A stretch of 64,000 nt of DNA from Stratiolaelaps scimitus (Eukaryota > Arthropoda > Arachnida > Mesostigmata > Laelapidae), in contig JABWDB010000005.1 of assembly GCA_019614645.1 (NCBI GenBank), positions 521,001 through 585,000 of the forward strand, in the 5' to 3' direction. The position numbers were made by a program, and so were the translations under genes. This document shows positions 13,422 through 24,831 of this stretch, in pieces. The notes below the pieces were generated by a model. The model saw nothing but the letters and a program-made list of their open reading frames with translations. It was not told where the DNA came from and did no database searches. Position 1 is the stretch's first letter; the number at the start of each line of letters is the position of its first letter.

Positions 13422-13750
13422 CATCAGATCATCGTTCACTCGATAAAACCAGATTAAACGTTACTTTAACTCTGCTAATTATTTGCTCAATGTTTCTAAT
13501 CAATCGGCATCCTGTGTATGCGGTGATATTTCAGCCTGTGTACGACTTCTACATGAGCGAGAATGTGGAGCCAAAATTTCGCAAGACCACTCTTGACGCA
13601 ATCACTTATATGGGTTGGAGTGACGGCCGTCAACCGGTCACCTGGAGCGAGCTGATAGATCGTCAATGTAAAAATAGCGTCAAACTCAGTAACAAGGATC
13701 GCAACCGTCTTGAACAGGTCCTCACGCACATGATACACGCTACCGGGTAA
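9299..13750 (+). CDS. Unrecognised 327-residue protein, five coding exons
   Basis: The coding exons are 9299-9478, 9840-10017, 11994-12174, 12522-12750 and 13535-13750. They sum to 984 nt, which is 327 residues plus a stop. All junctions are GT/AG and the phases match exactly, including two split codons (GAT at exon 2/3, AGA at exon 3/4). The start ATG lies 7 nt after a 3' splice site, so a spliced 5'UTR is expected. The N-terminal 30 residues are rich in Arg, Gly and Ser (MSGRGSRRG...). The rest is well mixed and looks globular, with segments such as RYLGKFIAQEMPL, HPLYGFTDGDLGEW and FRKTTLDAITYMGW. I see no signal peptide or membrane helix, and I do not recognise a family, so no function is proposed. 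Intron 2 contains an antisense Tc1-like element and intron 4 a retrotransposon 3' end. The intact frame argues for a live gene. Confidence 0.75.
10308..11760 (-). mobile_element. Tc1/mariner-like transposon, decayed copy in an intron
   Basis: The ends are inverted repeats of about 55 bp. The left end starts CAGTGGCGGGCATAAACTTA and the right end, read inward, starts CAGTGGTGACCATAAACTTA. Both continue through an identical GGCACCCCTATATTTCAAC and on to GTTACAAGGAGC. The element is flanked by TA on both sides (10306-10307 and 11761-11762), the target duplication typical of the superfamily. Transposase remains lie on the minus strand. The element sits in intron 2 of the 9299-13750 gene, opposite to its transcription. 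The ends are well kept while the coding part is broken, so it could move only if a related transposase acts in trans (inference). Confidence 0.92.
10535..11538 (-). pseudogene. Broken Tc1-like transposase
   Basis: Reading leftward, the N-terminal part (11538-11284) starts MGLTSSLTDAEKAV and carries the helix-turn-helix region with an RPRKIS hinge. A frame change follows, then TVLRTIKRHPHIMEI near 11225. The catalytic domain (11176-10535) has the first Asp in IIFSDEKKFNL, the second in FQHDKTSIHVS, and the Glu in NPMENLWG. There are at least three lesions. The N-terminal frame ends at 11284. The linker between HPHIMEI and IFSDEKK is lost. A TAG stop at 10822-10820 sits where related proteins have Trp. 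The last Asp and Glu are separated by 35 positions instead of the family's usual 34, because CSP stands where WP is usual. It cannot encode a functional enzyme. Confidence 0.85.
13001..13386 (-). mobile_element. 3' end of a non-LTR retrotransposon (5'-truncated)
   Basis: On the minus strand an open frame ends with the C-terminal signature common to one class of non-LTR reverse transcriptases: FSPLAFETLGGHGP, then ATGDKRAGSFLLQRLS, then LAVQRGNDIAFLGT. A stop and a short 3'UTR ending at 13001 follow. The last 40 bases (13001-13040) recur exactly at 16206-16245. Nothing of the catalytic reverse transcriptase is present. The 5' break is at a TA microsatellite (about 13387-13420). The fragment lies in intron 4 of the 9299-13750 gene. 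Confidence 0.8.
13387..13420. repeat. TA microsatellite
   Basis: A pure TA run of about 34 bp adjoins the 5' break of the retrotransposon fragment, inside an intron. Confidence 0.95.
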
Positions 13751-15674
13751 ACGGACATCGCGCGAAAATAGTACTCGCTACATTGTGTCCGACATGGATG
13801 TCTATAGCTAATCGGGCCTGGACAGACGTCGCACAGGATTCTGGCTTGAACGGGGCTTGCTTGAGCTGTTCGCGTAACGCTCGTGCAGGGTGACTGTCAT
13901 ATGATCGTTGCAGGAATCGTTTGTTGTCTGTATTCCACAAATATTTATTGATTTATCGATCTAAGGGTTTTTTTTCAGCAGACATGAGTGTACTATATAT
14001 CAATCAAGATGGCACAAGATGGCGCATCGCCCGTGAAAATCAAGAATGATCTGGCGGGCATCGTTAACTTAATGAAGCTATTTGAGGTCACGTCGACTTA
14101 CGTGATGATTCCCCACCATTTCATCTATTTTTCAACTAGCGCACGCCATGCAAATATGTGATATGTACATAACGAGATCGACTGAAGCGTAGATTTATAT
14201 ATGGCGACATATTGTTACGTGTTGTAATGCACACCGTACCCGGAGGGTCGTTACCTGAAAAGGTGACGCAGCACAGTTGATGCTAGTCTAGTCTCGTATT
14301 TATTAAATGAAATGCGACCTGTTTAGCATATGTATTTCGTAAACAGTAGTAAGTCTAGCCACGCGTTTTTGCCAGGTGGTCGTGTCAAGCCACTGTGTGC
14401 TGCATCATCTTTTCAATGTGCGAATGACAGATACCATTGCAGCTTTATCGAGTTCAATAGAGACCGCCTAGAACTTAATCGTAGAAGGAGACGAAGAAGA
14501 TCTCATATATTCCTGAAAATGACTCGTACCTCGAGAGCATTTCGTTTGCTCCAGTGCTAAGTAGAAAGCAAAGTGCCATGTTAAATACTACGTTATGGGC
14601 TGAGTCATGGGTGGAGATGAACAGGAGGATATCTCTCATAGGGCTACAGAACAATGAGGGTGTAACGAGGGTAGATGCGAAGGTGTTATCGTAGACAGAA
14701 TCCAGAGAATAGCATTTGCCGAAGAACGTCAGGATCTGACGATGGTGACAAATTGGTATTTGACGCTCGTTAGGACAAAATATGATGATAGCACTAGCCG
14801 TCTGTTATAGGGCAACCGTAGCGTTTCAGGACTAAAATTCGCCAATAAATCGACTAATCAAAAAAGGAATCTTGCTGCCGTGGACCTTTGTATTCACCCT
14901 CTAACTAAACCTATGAATGGAGAATAATGGTTAGCTTTACCTGCTATCTTCACCTATTTAGCTAATAATGATGAGCGAGAATTATCACTAAAAATTGCAT
15001 GCTGTTCGTAGATCTGCACGTAGAATATGCTGTGTTAAGGTTACGTTGACGAAATTTGACATGAAACACGCCAGGGTAGCAATTGACAAGTAGCCTTGTT
15101 TAGCGTACAACGACATATTCGATTACATGATTTTATATAAAGGACATCGGTTTCTTAACGTGGGTAGTTTCACTATGCTCAGATCATGTACGGATCGCTT
15201 CGGAGTACAGTGTCGGCCACCCGAGCGCACAAAGTGACACTGCCCTGAGCACGAATAGTTGAATTATGCAAAGTTTGCACAACTGATTAGCGCCACTTAG
15301 CTAATCACAATGGTGACGATAGTCTCCAATAACTCGAGACACATGGCAGCTCAAATTGGTTTTCGGCAAACGATTTAGACACAACGTGAACGCGAATTGA
15401 GGCCAAGTTGCCGCGAAGCAAATATTAGTTGATTACGATCGCAATCGATAGGAATTAAATCACAGGCAAGATTTCAAACATACATATCTACATTTGTACG
15501 GGATCAGCATGTGAAAATTTCTCGTACGGCTCCAGGACTCATAGGAGGTTTTTTGGCAGCCGTTGCCGAAATTTTCGTCATTGTATGAGCGTTTGCTTGC
15601 GGTGGCAGAATTGAACAACGCATACAAACTCTCACTAACTCGGCAAAAGAGCCGATCTAACAGCCGTGAGGTCG
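13751..15674. other. Interval between two convergent genes
   Basis: The gene ending at 13750 (+) and snurportin ending at 15675 (-) converge here. The interval must hold both 3'UTRs. I found no unambiguous AATAAA placed to assign either cleavage site, and no other gene. Confidence 0.5.
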
Positions 15675-18600
15675 TTAAGGTCGGTTAAGGCCTGATGTTG
15701 TTGTCTCCATAGCGTCAGCAGGTGGAGCGGTTTTCCCCCGCCGAGCCTTCCCATGTTGTTCCTTCTCCTTTTGTTCGACTTTATCTTTGAGGCTGGTGTA
15801 CTCCTGCGGACGCTCGAGCAAGAACCGGGGATGCACCTCAATATCTAACACCTCCGCGCACATGTACGGTTTCAGCCATCCCACAAGTGGGCAAATTCCC
15901 TTCGAAGCAGAAACAGATAAATCGTATTTGGTTAATTCTAGACCGTTGATTTTCCTCAAGGTCATATATAATATATATATATATATATATAAGCAAAGCA
16001 ATAATAGACAAAAATGCCCGTATAAATTAAAGTCCACTGAAAAATTCACATAAATCCCTGTTTCTAGAATATCTCGCAGAAGGGGGGGGGAAGGAATATG
16101 TCAAACGTCGTGTGTTATTTTCTAGCATTTACCTGAAAGGTAACAACAAGACGGCGTTCGATGTCGACGTCCATGGGCGAATCGTTGTATACAATATAAC
16201 ATTTGTTCAAACATACAATAATTAGGAATTATTTCTAGGGATTATAACCCAAAAGGTGCCGAAATGATGAGCTCAGTTGAAAGTTACAACTTACCGGAAT
16301 ATAATGGCCTTCCGAATGATAGAAAAGAATCCCGTCAACTTCGGCCGGTGCGGTAAACGGCGGTTGATCGCCGCACAGCAAGTTCTGAATCGTTTGTGGT
16401 TCCCACTCGTAGAAGGGAACTATCTCCAGCTTTACCTGTCAGAGGAATGGTATACAACGTTTGAACTTTGACAAAATCCAATCGTTTCGGACGTCAACGT
16501 CTACAAAGTGTACTGTATAATTTGAGAAAAACAATTAGCAATTGAGGCGAACGTGATTAGTTAATTGTAGCAAATAGGGGTCATCATTCTATGTATAGTC
16601 GCGCTATGTTATGCGGAACACTCGTATCGTGATAAATCGTCTACATTGGACCAGGGTGATATACCTTTCTCTCTCGAAATGCAAGCTCCTGAGCACACTC
16701 TGCAAACTGTGTCTTCAGCCAAAAGAGTCGAAACGCTGTCACCGAGTCATAGTACGGCCTTGATCGCCAGTAAATCAGATCGAGTATAAAGCAGGTTTTC
16801 AATGTGTCGTTATAGACCACATCAAGGATGGTGAACTCATTCGATTTCCAGTTCGATCGACGCCCGCTGTTCGAACTTCCACCTGCACGAAATGAATGAG
16901 GAACGAACGCCGCCACAAAATTTGAACAATCTTAACTTTTCGCCAATTTACTATTTGATTGCTTGTTAAGTCTTGGTTGTTGTAAAGTTGTTGTTGTTCT
17001 TTAATTGCAAAGATTTGTTTCAAACGCGATGATTTACTTTGATATAACATTCTATTTGATAGGAAAGTTCTGTATCATGGATAGAGGAAACATCGCCATG
17101 TGCAGTCAATATATGAAATGCTAAGTTGCAAACAATCTACTTCGTTGATTCGTTTCGTTTTTTTTTGTTATAATTATATGCCAATGAAAAAATAATTGTT
17201 TGCCTTAAAACTCGATTTCAGATAGGTTCGTATCGAAAGCATGTAGTCTATCGAAACTACACACATCGCTAATTTTTGAAATGGAGTAAATTGCGTCAAT
17301 CGAGCCCATCACTGAATTGAGCAACTTCGAATCCACATCCGCACGCTTTCACCAGGTTGAAAATGACCTTAAGAAATAAACATTTGCCGCCAATTCTAGA
17401 GTAGGGGGATTTGTGCAGACCCAGTGACTACTCCATAGGCAGTTCACCAAATGTTAAAAAAAAAAACACTGTGAGATCTAGGGGATGAGAGTGGGGCAAA
17501 AATGCGTAACTAACCGGGCAGATTCGAGGCAAACGTAGTGAAGTTATAGCCATTTCGTGCGTACAGCCTTGTGACACCCCTTGAAGCAACGAGAAGCCCT
17601 CGTTTCCCTTTTGGGCACAGCATTATCAGGTAGCGTGTCAGGTCAGGAGGCACTTCCACCAGCCATTCAGACTGCATCAGCTGGTTACGATACGACCTAT
17701 AGATAGATAGATATATATATATATACAATATAATTGTTCCTCGATCGAGTTTCAGCAAAGGCGCCAAGTTATCGTACCATATCGTATCCATTCAATCGCT
17801 ACAGTTTCTAGGTCGCCCTTGATCGTGCACTTGTTCGGTTCGTTAAGAGTAGCTATTATAGGAGGATCAATATCGGAGCCAATCTACAATCAGGCCTCCG
17901 CGCGTCAGCATGAAACAAAGTAACCCAGTAACTTGTACAAGCATTCGTCGAATGACGGATGACATCAAATGGAGACTGGAAAGATTAGCCTCGACAGGCG
18001 AAACCCCACCTTGGATCAATCTGCGATGATCCACTAACCGCGGCATGGACCCGAATAAACACCCTCATCTTACATTCACAATTAAATGACACGTAAAAAA
18101 TAATAACAAAACCATACTGGTGGGTGCGCGGAGAGGTGGAGATGATAAGGAACCACCATACAATTTATAATAATACCTTGGGGGTTTCCGGGGCCGACTA
18201 ATTTCTGAGTCGGTGTCGTCCTCGTCGTTCTCAATGTCCATGCCGGTTGCTTCTACGCCACCAGAGCCATTTCCTTTGGATTCTTGTTTGCCTGCCTGCG
18301 AATCACTGCTGCCTGAATAAGCTTCGTCCCTTTCAAACACTCCCGTGGCGAGACCACGCGCGTGAAGGAACCCGTCATATCTTTGCAGGGGAACATCAAA
18401 ACAGTCGTTACTATAAACAGTCGGCTGTCCCTTTTATTTGAATAGGTGGGGACCTGAACATTACACAACAATAGCCAACACTGGCCCCAATAATCAACGG
18501 GCTGTTGGTAATGTGCATATTAATCGTACAGAGTTACATCTCATAGCAACGTCACTGAACCCAGCGAATATGTACTCATTTGCCACATTATAGAGGAATG

Positions 18601-18874
18601 GTCCGGTGACGCGCATCAATGATATGTTTTCATAGGACTGTTTCAGTATTCACACGAACAGAACGAGCTATACACGCGCAGCAAATGATGTGCAACTACA
18701 TCACCTTTTCTCCTTCTGTCTCTCAAGGAACCGTTGTCGCCGCAACTCCTGTCGCATGTGAAGGGACGATTTGTTATTCCGCAATTGGACGAACCTTCCG
18801 GGTGACATTGTGGCCGCACATGGAGCCTGAGTGACATTCACCCCTGTGCTGAGGCCTGAGATGATCTCGTCCAT
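15675..18874 (-). CDS. SNUPN: Snurportin-1, m3G-cap snRNP import adaptor
   Basis: Coding exons in transcript order are 18874-18705, 18380-18177, 17696-17515, 16882-16665, 16435-16295 and 15899-15675. They sum to 1140 nt (379 residues); human snurportin has about 360. Every junction is GT/AG and in phase. The product carries spliceosomal U snRNPs into the nucleus by binding their trimethylguanosine cap and importin beta. The start MDEIISGLSTGVNVTQ parallels the known N-terminus. An importin-beta-binding region follows (HMRQELRRQRFLERQKEKR, then YDGFLHARGLA). Next come an acidic linker (MDIENDEDDTDSE) and the cap-binding domain: LMQSEWLVEVP, LLVASRGVTRLYARNGYNF, FTILDVVYND, EVDGILFYH and PLVGWLKPYM. 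The Trp in VGWL probably matches the cap-stacking Trp of the human protein (from memory). The start is fixed by a 3' splice site 8 nt upstream of the ATG. The C-terminal tail is basic and low in complexity. Confidence 0.95.
16206..16245 (-). mobile_element. 40-bp remnant of the same retrotransposon 3' end, in a SNUPN intron
   Basis: These 40 bases, starting TTCAAACATACAATAATTAG on the plus strand, are identical to 13001-13040, the terminal bases of the retrotransposon fragment at 13 kb. Flanking sequence differs on both sides. This is what an extremely 5'-truncated insertion would look like. It lies in the last intron of SNUPN, in the orientation of SNUPN transcription. Confidence 0.75.
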
Positions 18875-18882
18875 AGCTCCCA

Positions 18883-20777
18883 CTGTAAAGAAATCATTTC
18901 CAAATTAATCCGAAGCTTTGCAGCGAACCGCTTGTCTTCTACTGGTATATTGGTAAAAATGAATCGTAATCCAACCAAGGTGTTCTTCACTAGGATTCCC
19001 ACCGTCACCGGAAGCGTATTGAACATATAACCAAAGGAAGAGGGACCAAGAACCACGGCGATACCTAGTTGACAGCACGTTCAACAAAATAGCACCGAGT
19101 ATATATATATATGTATATACATAGATTCATTTAGTTAAGACGTGGGCTCTCACAATGGTATTGTCCCAAACCCTCAGTAAAGCGAAGGCCGTTGTCACTA
19201 AACAAGTCACTATATTAAGAATACTCAGTAACAAACAGTTTAGTTAATGTTGACTATTTGAACGATGATGCACACATTGGGAAAACGTGAAACCGCCAGA
19301 AGATTTCACTCGCTGTGACGGCCTCGGAACACAGCGCCAACACTTGTTACACAGTTGTCCATTTGTGTCTTGAAATTAATGTGGTTTCCGCGTCAGCTGA
19401 CGCACGATGTAGCGTCGATTATACGGTGTTACTCTGGGCCGTAGTTCTTCTTAAAAGTGGCACGAACGATTGTATCAGAAGGTGCACACATGTCAAGTTC
19501 CAGTTAAAGAGAACCTCCCGGGGAAAGGTTTCTGTCGAAAGCTCCGGCTTGCACTATCATCTGATAGACGTTCGAAGGGCGTTCCGCTGGCTTGGATCGT
19601 TCCAAACCGGCTGACCAGTCCGCTTCTCGTAGGCGCTCTCCGCGAGCTCGCCCTCGCTGTGGTCATGCCTAAAAAACATTGTTTTTCGAGCTGGCCCCCA
19701 GCTATTTCCCTATGTGACAGGCCTCAGCTCTTAACCAGAGACATGTCTATCGCGCGTGTTTTGCTCACTCAATCAAAACACACACAGACACGCATATACA
19801 CACCGGCAGACAAAGAGACACGAACAAACACAACAAGATTCAATTGACTACCGCGCACTCTAGCGTTTCCCTCTCGCACTCCCTGCGCCGTCGTCAGGTG
19901 GGGTTGGGCCAATCGAGATACCGAGGCGCAAAGTTTATTCGACTTGTCATAAAACTCCCCCATAGGAAACGATCCTAGGAAGTAATTTATCATGGGACCG
20001 GCGGTTACTATATGCACTTGTTGACTAGTCTGTATGCGTCGCTCCACCCCCGGATTCACAAGGTGTCCATCGAAGAGCCACAAACTTCTCATCGATAGGC
20101 GCCGTGCGCGATGGTCGTTCCTCCTCGCTCGCGCGGAGGGTAAACCAACACTTCGAAAGAATAGTAACGCCGTTTACTCGGCGAATCTGTACTTTCACTA
20201 ATCCTCGGAACGGAGCGACTGTCCATCTCCCATGTGACGTTCGTGCGGTTACGAGGCGAAAGCGGCATTCTCACTCGACGCTGGAAGCGTGAGCTTCGAT
20301 ATCTGTGTGTCTGAATGTATGCAAAGGTGCGGTGGGCTATTTCGGCCGCTTTGGGAGACGAGCAATCTAGTCTTTCAGCATTTCGACTTTGATAGGACGA
20401 AACGCTGTACATATAGTTTCCGCCAGTGCATGCTAGCTAGGAACCGAACGCGGAGAAACCACATGCTAACTTGTGGAGTTGCACGACGCTCGAAAAGTTC
20501 CGTTCGATCCCCGACACAGAACGGAGTGAGTGTATCCGCCGATTGGTGTGTTGTGTTATTGTTGTTGTGGATGTTATTGTTGTCTCGGAGCCGTCAGATC
20601 ACTACGGAGCGGCGGCGGCGCGCGGTGGGATTCGACGGAGCGGCTTTCACACACCGGAGCGATTTTCCTTGTCTGTAGGCCACTGTTCTTAGGTTTTCAT
20701 TTTTCGTTCTTGCTAGTGCAGCCACACCGTGTTTGCTAAGCGTGTTGCGACAACTGAACGGCGGGAACATTTGCGAG
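18883..20777. promoter_or_regulatory. Shared head-to-head interval between SNUPN and KDM8
   Basis: SNUPN runs leftward from 18874 and KDM8 rightward from 20778, so both promoters and any 5'UTR exons must lie here or upstream. SNUPN has a 3' splice site at 18883-18884, so it has at least one upstream noncoding exon. The part next to KDM8 (about 20480-20700) is GC-rich, with CGG/GGC triplets and TGTTGTTG runs, like a 5'UTR. A TA/ATGTATATACAT stretch lies near 19098-19123 and a copy of dispersed repeat family 3 at 19682-19736. No TATA box can be assigned with confidence. Confidence 0.4.
19682..19736 (+). repeat. Dispersed repeat family 3, copy 1
   Basis: A diverged copy reading TTTTTCGAGCTGGC, then CAGCTATTTCCCTATGTGAC, then AGGCCTCAGCTCTTAACC. 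It aligns with 21061-21147 and with the reverse complement of 47165-47258. Confidence 0.6.
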
Positions 20778-23700
20778 ATGGACAGCGACGAGCGAGCAGC
20801 ATCTCTGGAGGAAGTCGTTCAAGAAGTCGAGGTCAGTGGGTAGTGTGCTTCCTGTGAGCCGTTGGCGCTAAGAAAGAGTATCGAGCTATTTACAAGGTAT
20901 ATGGTATTGTAACAATTGAGTTGATATTATTATTATGTGTGTTCTCAACACAGAGTAAGTAGTTCGACTCGAAGTTTTTCTGGATGTCTCGAGCGGGTAC
21001 GACACCGATGAGTACACTGCAAGCATTGAGTTAAATGTGTGCTTCATCCCAAAAGCGTCAAGCTGACTCTCAGCTGTTCTGCCCCTATCTGACAGGCCTC
21101 CTGCACTTAACCTTTTGGTATTACTATGAGGATCTGTCGAGGCCACCTTTTCCACCGGTCAAACCTGGCAAGAATACACTGAGACAGAAGGGTGATAAAG
21201 AAATTCACATATTCTCCAACGCGTCTGTTAGAATTTGGTCCCAAACCTCCAGGACGCTCGCCACTAGACCATCAAGGAGACGTATTCTCTATTCCAGCTA
21301 CACAAAATATAGCTAACAAATAGAAAATGATGAAGACATAAACCTTTCTCAACGGTATTCTTTACCACTTGAAAAATCTGGCTGGGCCCAAGACGCGTTA
21401 CAGCTAACGAGTAAGCGTGCTTCTTTTAATGACCCTTCTATAGTTGGGCCGCTCGCAGTTACAGCCGAGCCGTGTAATGGTTACCCCCGATCTCGGATGA
21501 GAGGCATGTCTGCTCTGAGGCCAGCGTGAGAATCAGATTCAACAGGTGCGTTTCGTCGCATTGAGGGAGGGACACACGAGACTGGTTGGCTCAACGGAGG
21601 GACACTGTAATGTAGAGAGCACTTTTCGCGTTGACTGATAGGTGTCGCTGGATCTAAATGAATGATCGTGTTCGGAGCGTTTCCGCTTTTTTTTCAATCG
21701 CTTAACCTCGCCAACTTAGAGAAGACATTTGCATCCATTTTAATTAGATTGGCCTCTTCGAATTTCTTCATCCAGAGTAAGAGTCACCTGAGCTATCGAT
21801 GAGCCGTCTCGAAATGCGACCACCACCACCCATGATATCTAACGATCCATGTAATGTATCCATATATATATATATATATATATTGAAATATAGATATATT
21901 CATGATGTCATGCTTTCTACTGCTACTATTATATACCATACATCAGCGCGGTATGAGCCTAATATTGATTGGATTATTTATAAAGCTTCGCCGGCGAAAC
22001 GCTTCAAACGGGTCTGCTAGCAGCAGTTGTATACCATGCCTCTAGGATGATGAGAAAGGTTGCGGAGGACTTCGAGCAAGAAGTCAGTCCTACGAATGTG
22101 CCTACCCTCGAGAACCTATTTCCCCGTCTCGTCAGCAGCGGCCGCAGCAGCAGCAGCACCTATTCGCCGTTGGCCATAGCGTATTTGCCATGAACACGGG
22201 CAGTGTAATTCAAACGTGATGATCGTTGCTTATCGTTGCTGGCGCAGTTCAGCTGGAGCGCGACTCTGTCGCCTCGGCTTGTGTCCCCAGCGGCAGCGAG
22301 CGCGGTCCCACTGCGCGGCATACTAGCCTGTAATAATAGTATCAGCCGCAACGGTGGTGGCGGCGGCGGCGGCGGCCACGGTGGTGGAGCGGTTGACATG
22401 ATCGCTGGCTGGGTGCGAAAATGGGAACTCGGGCGAACGATGTCAAAAAAAGAGCTGTACCAATCAGTGGCGACCACTGCGTATCGACGACCGAGGCTGC
22501 TACTGCTGCTGCTGCTGTCCGGGTTGGCCAGGGTTGGTCTTGCCTAGCGTTGCTTCGACGGTTGGCCACCGCACAACCGAAACACTACCTCGGGCGTTCT
22601 GTGGCCCGGCCACTATCGAGTCGGCGACCTTCTCCTCGAGGAGCAGCCGTGTTAGCAGCCCAGCAATGGTGGTGGTAACAGCGCTGGCGGCGGCGGTGGC
22701 GGCCGCAGCGGCAGCAGCAGGAATGGTCACAGCGCGAACGGCTGGTCGTTCGCAGCGCGCCGAATAGCCTCAACCAGACGCAAAACAGCCAATGGCCGCT
22801 TTCGCGCGCCAGTTCGATTTGAGCGTGTACGCGTCGTGACTTTTTGAGAAAGTCCTTGGAGAGCTCACCGCCAACGACGGCAACAACGGCGGCGGCGGCA
22901 GCTGGAGTAGTCTTATTTGCCACCGAACCTTCTCACTCGAGGAGTACGGCTCCGTGGCGTGTTAATGTCGTTCGGCTGGCAAGGATGACGAGGGCGTCGT
23001 GGGCGTTGTTGTTGGTGTCGGCGATTGCAACTATCGCAACAGGCGAATATATATATATATATATATATATATGATCAGCAGCATCGAACACTGTCGTTGG
23101 CACGAATATCGGTTTCCCAAGCGAGCTAGGCTGTGCTAAGTTGAACACGAACAGCAGTGTTCGCGCTGGAAAACTTAATCAAGTTGATCTTCTTCCAAAG
23201 TCTGAACCAACTCAGGCGATGGTGATACACCATTCGTTATCACGGTTATGGTCTGTGCTGCCACTCAAGGCCTTTTCGAAAGACAAGACATTCTAATAGC
23301 ACACAGTCAACGCAGTAGCGAACACAAAGGGGTAAACGCACCTTAACAGGTACCGACATCAAGTGAACGCTGAAGGTTTTTCGTACTACCTGATAGCCGG
23401 TGATGGACATCGAACACGTGGACAAGTTGGGATCAGTGCTTGATGCGGACACATTTAGGAACCCTCTGGAACTGGGAATTCCCCAGTGGAGTCGTTGACC
23501 ATTCTCAAACCTCCACGGAAATCGAACCACTTGAAACCGTTGAAAGCACAACGGCATGGCTTCTCCGTCAGGAAGAAGCCGTGCTTGATATAATCACAAC
23601 AAATATCGATACATGTGAGAGAAGAGAGCTCTTACTTTTCCGCCGAACCTGAACGTTGTAAAATCACCGTTCCCTTAATTTACCAATAATATATTAAAAC

Positions 23701-24751
23701 CTGTATCCTCTACATAATTTCTGGGGAACTGCTGTCCACCTTCGAATGCATGTTCCCAAATGGGCTGTGTATCTGTATGTCGTAATAGAATCGATGTGCA
23801 GATACGACTCGGCCCGCTATCACTGCCGGTCACCACTGTGAACCAGCCAGGAGAAATCGTCAGTCACAAAGGACTTGCACGTGCGAATCGGGCAATTCGT
23901 GTCGCCGATAAACCACCGCCGACTGTAGCGAAGCATCTGTTAAATATACAAGGCTGGCGAAAGTGTCAACCAGTGCATTTATATAACTCTACTATTCTCC
24001 AGGATGGCCGATCTCCACAAGGATTAATAGCTCCCTATTGCGCTGAACTTCTAGGTACACTGCTGCTTAGGCTCAACGGTCAATCTGAATGGGAGCGCTG
24101 GCCAAGGTGTTACCATTAAGCTCAATGTCGCGACCAATCGTTTGAGATTCGGTAGGAATTTCCTCAGTGCCATGTAACGGCTGCTCTGGACAACAGTGAT
24201 TCTGTGGAACTGATCGATCACTTTAAACATGATGTTGTTTTTGTTGTTGAAATGCTTTTGTATGAACGAGATGATCAGTTCGGTGTTAGGCTTCATTTCC
24301 TCTAGCATGAAATAATTACAAGTTTAATGGTTGATTTGTCGTTCCTTTTGTCCAGCTGGACGTGTCGAGCCCGGTGGCGTGGTGCGTAGGCGTGCGCCTT
24401 GCACACACGTGTGTGCACGAATTCGAGACCCATCTTTTTATATAATTGCTTGTCAAGGAGTCCATCGTATGAAACAATGCCGAAAGCACTACCGTGAACG
24501 TTAGATGTTGATTGAGAGTCAGCCCCCGAAAACTGTCGAACTCGACGTGGTCGCTGTTGAGAGTTAGTGGTCGCCTAATAAGGTCGTCTCATATATCGGA
24601 CGGCAAATGTTGTCGTTGCTGCTATATTGAGGTTAGCCGTGTTGGGATGAGGAAAATATGCAACGCTTGAAAAAGTGCTTTTCGTGCACCTAGTGTTCAC
24701 CTTCAAGCACGTGTAAAAGAATGACATTGCTATTTATATTATGTATATATA

Positions 24752-24831
<80 letters not shown>

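Noticed and set aside
22160..22923. Pro-, Gly-, Ala- and Leu-run open frames on both strands.
   Set aside because: They are translations of CAG/GGC/CTG triplet repeats. No start context or splice sites support a protein.
23760..24308. Open frames on both strands near 24 kb (plus 119 codons, minus 85 codons).
   Set aside because: Neither has a recognisable domain or phase-matched partner exons. They sit inside KDM8 intron 1 and overlap each other.
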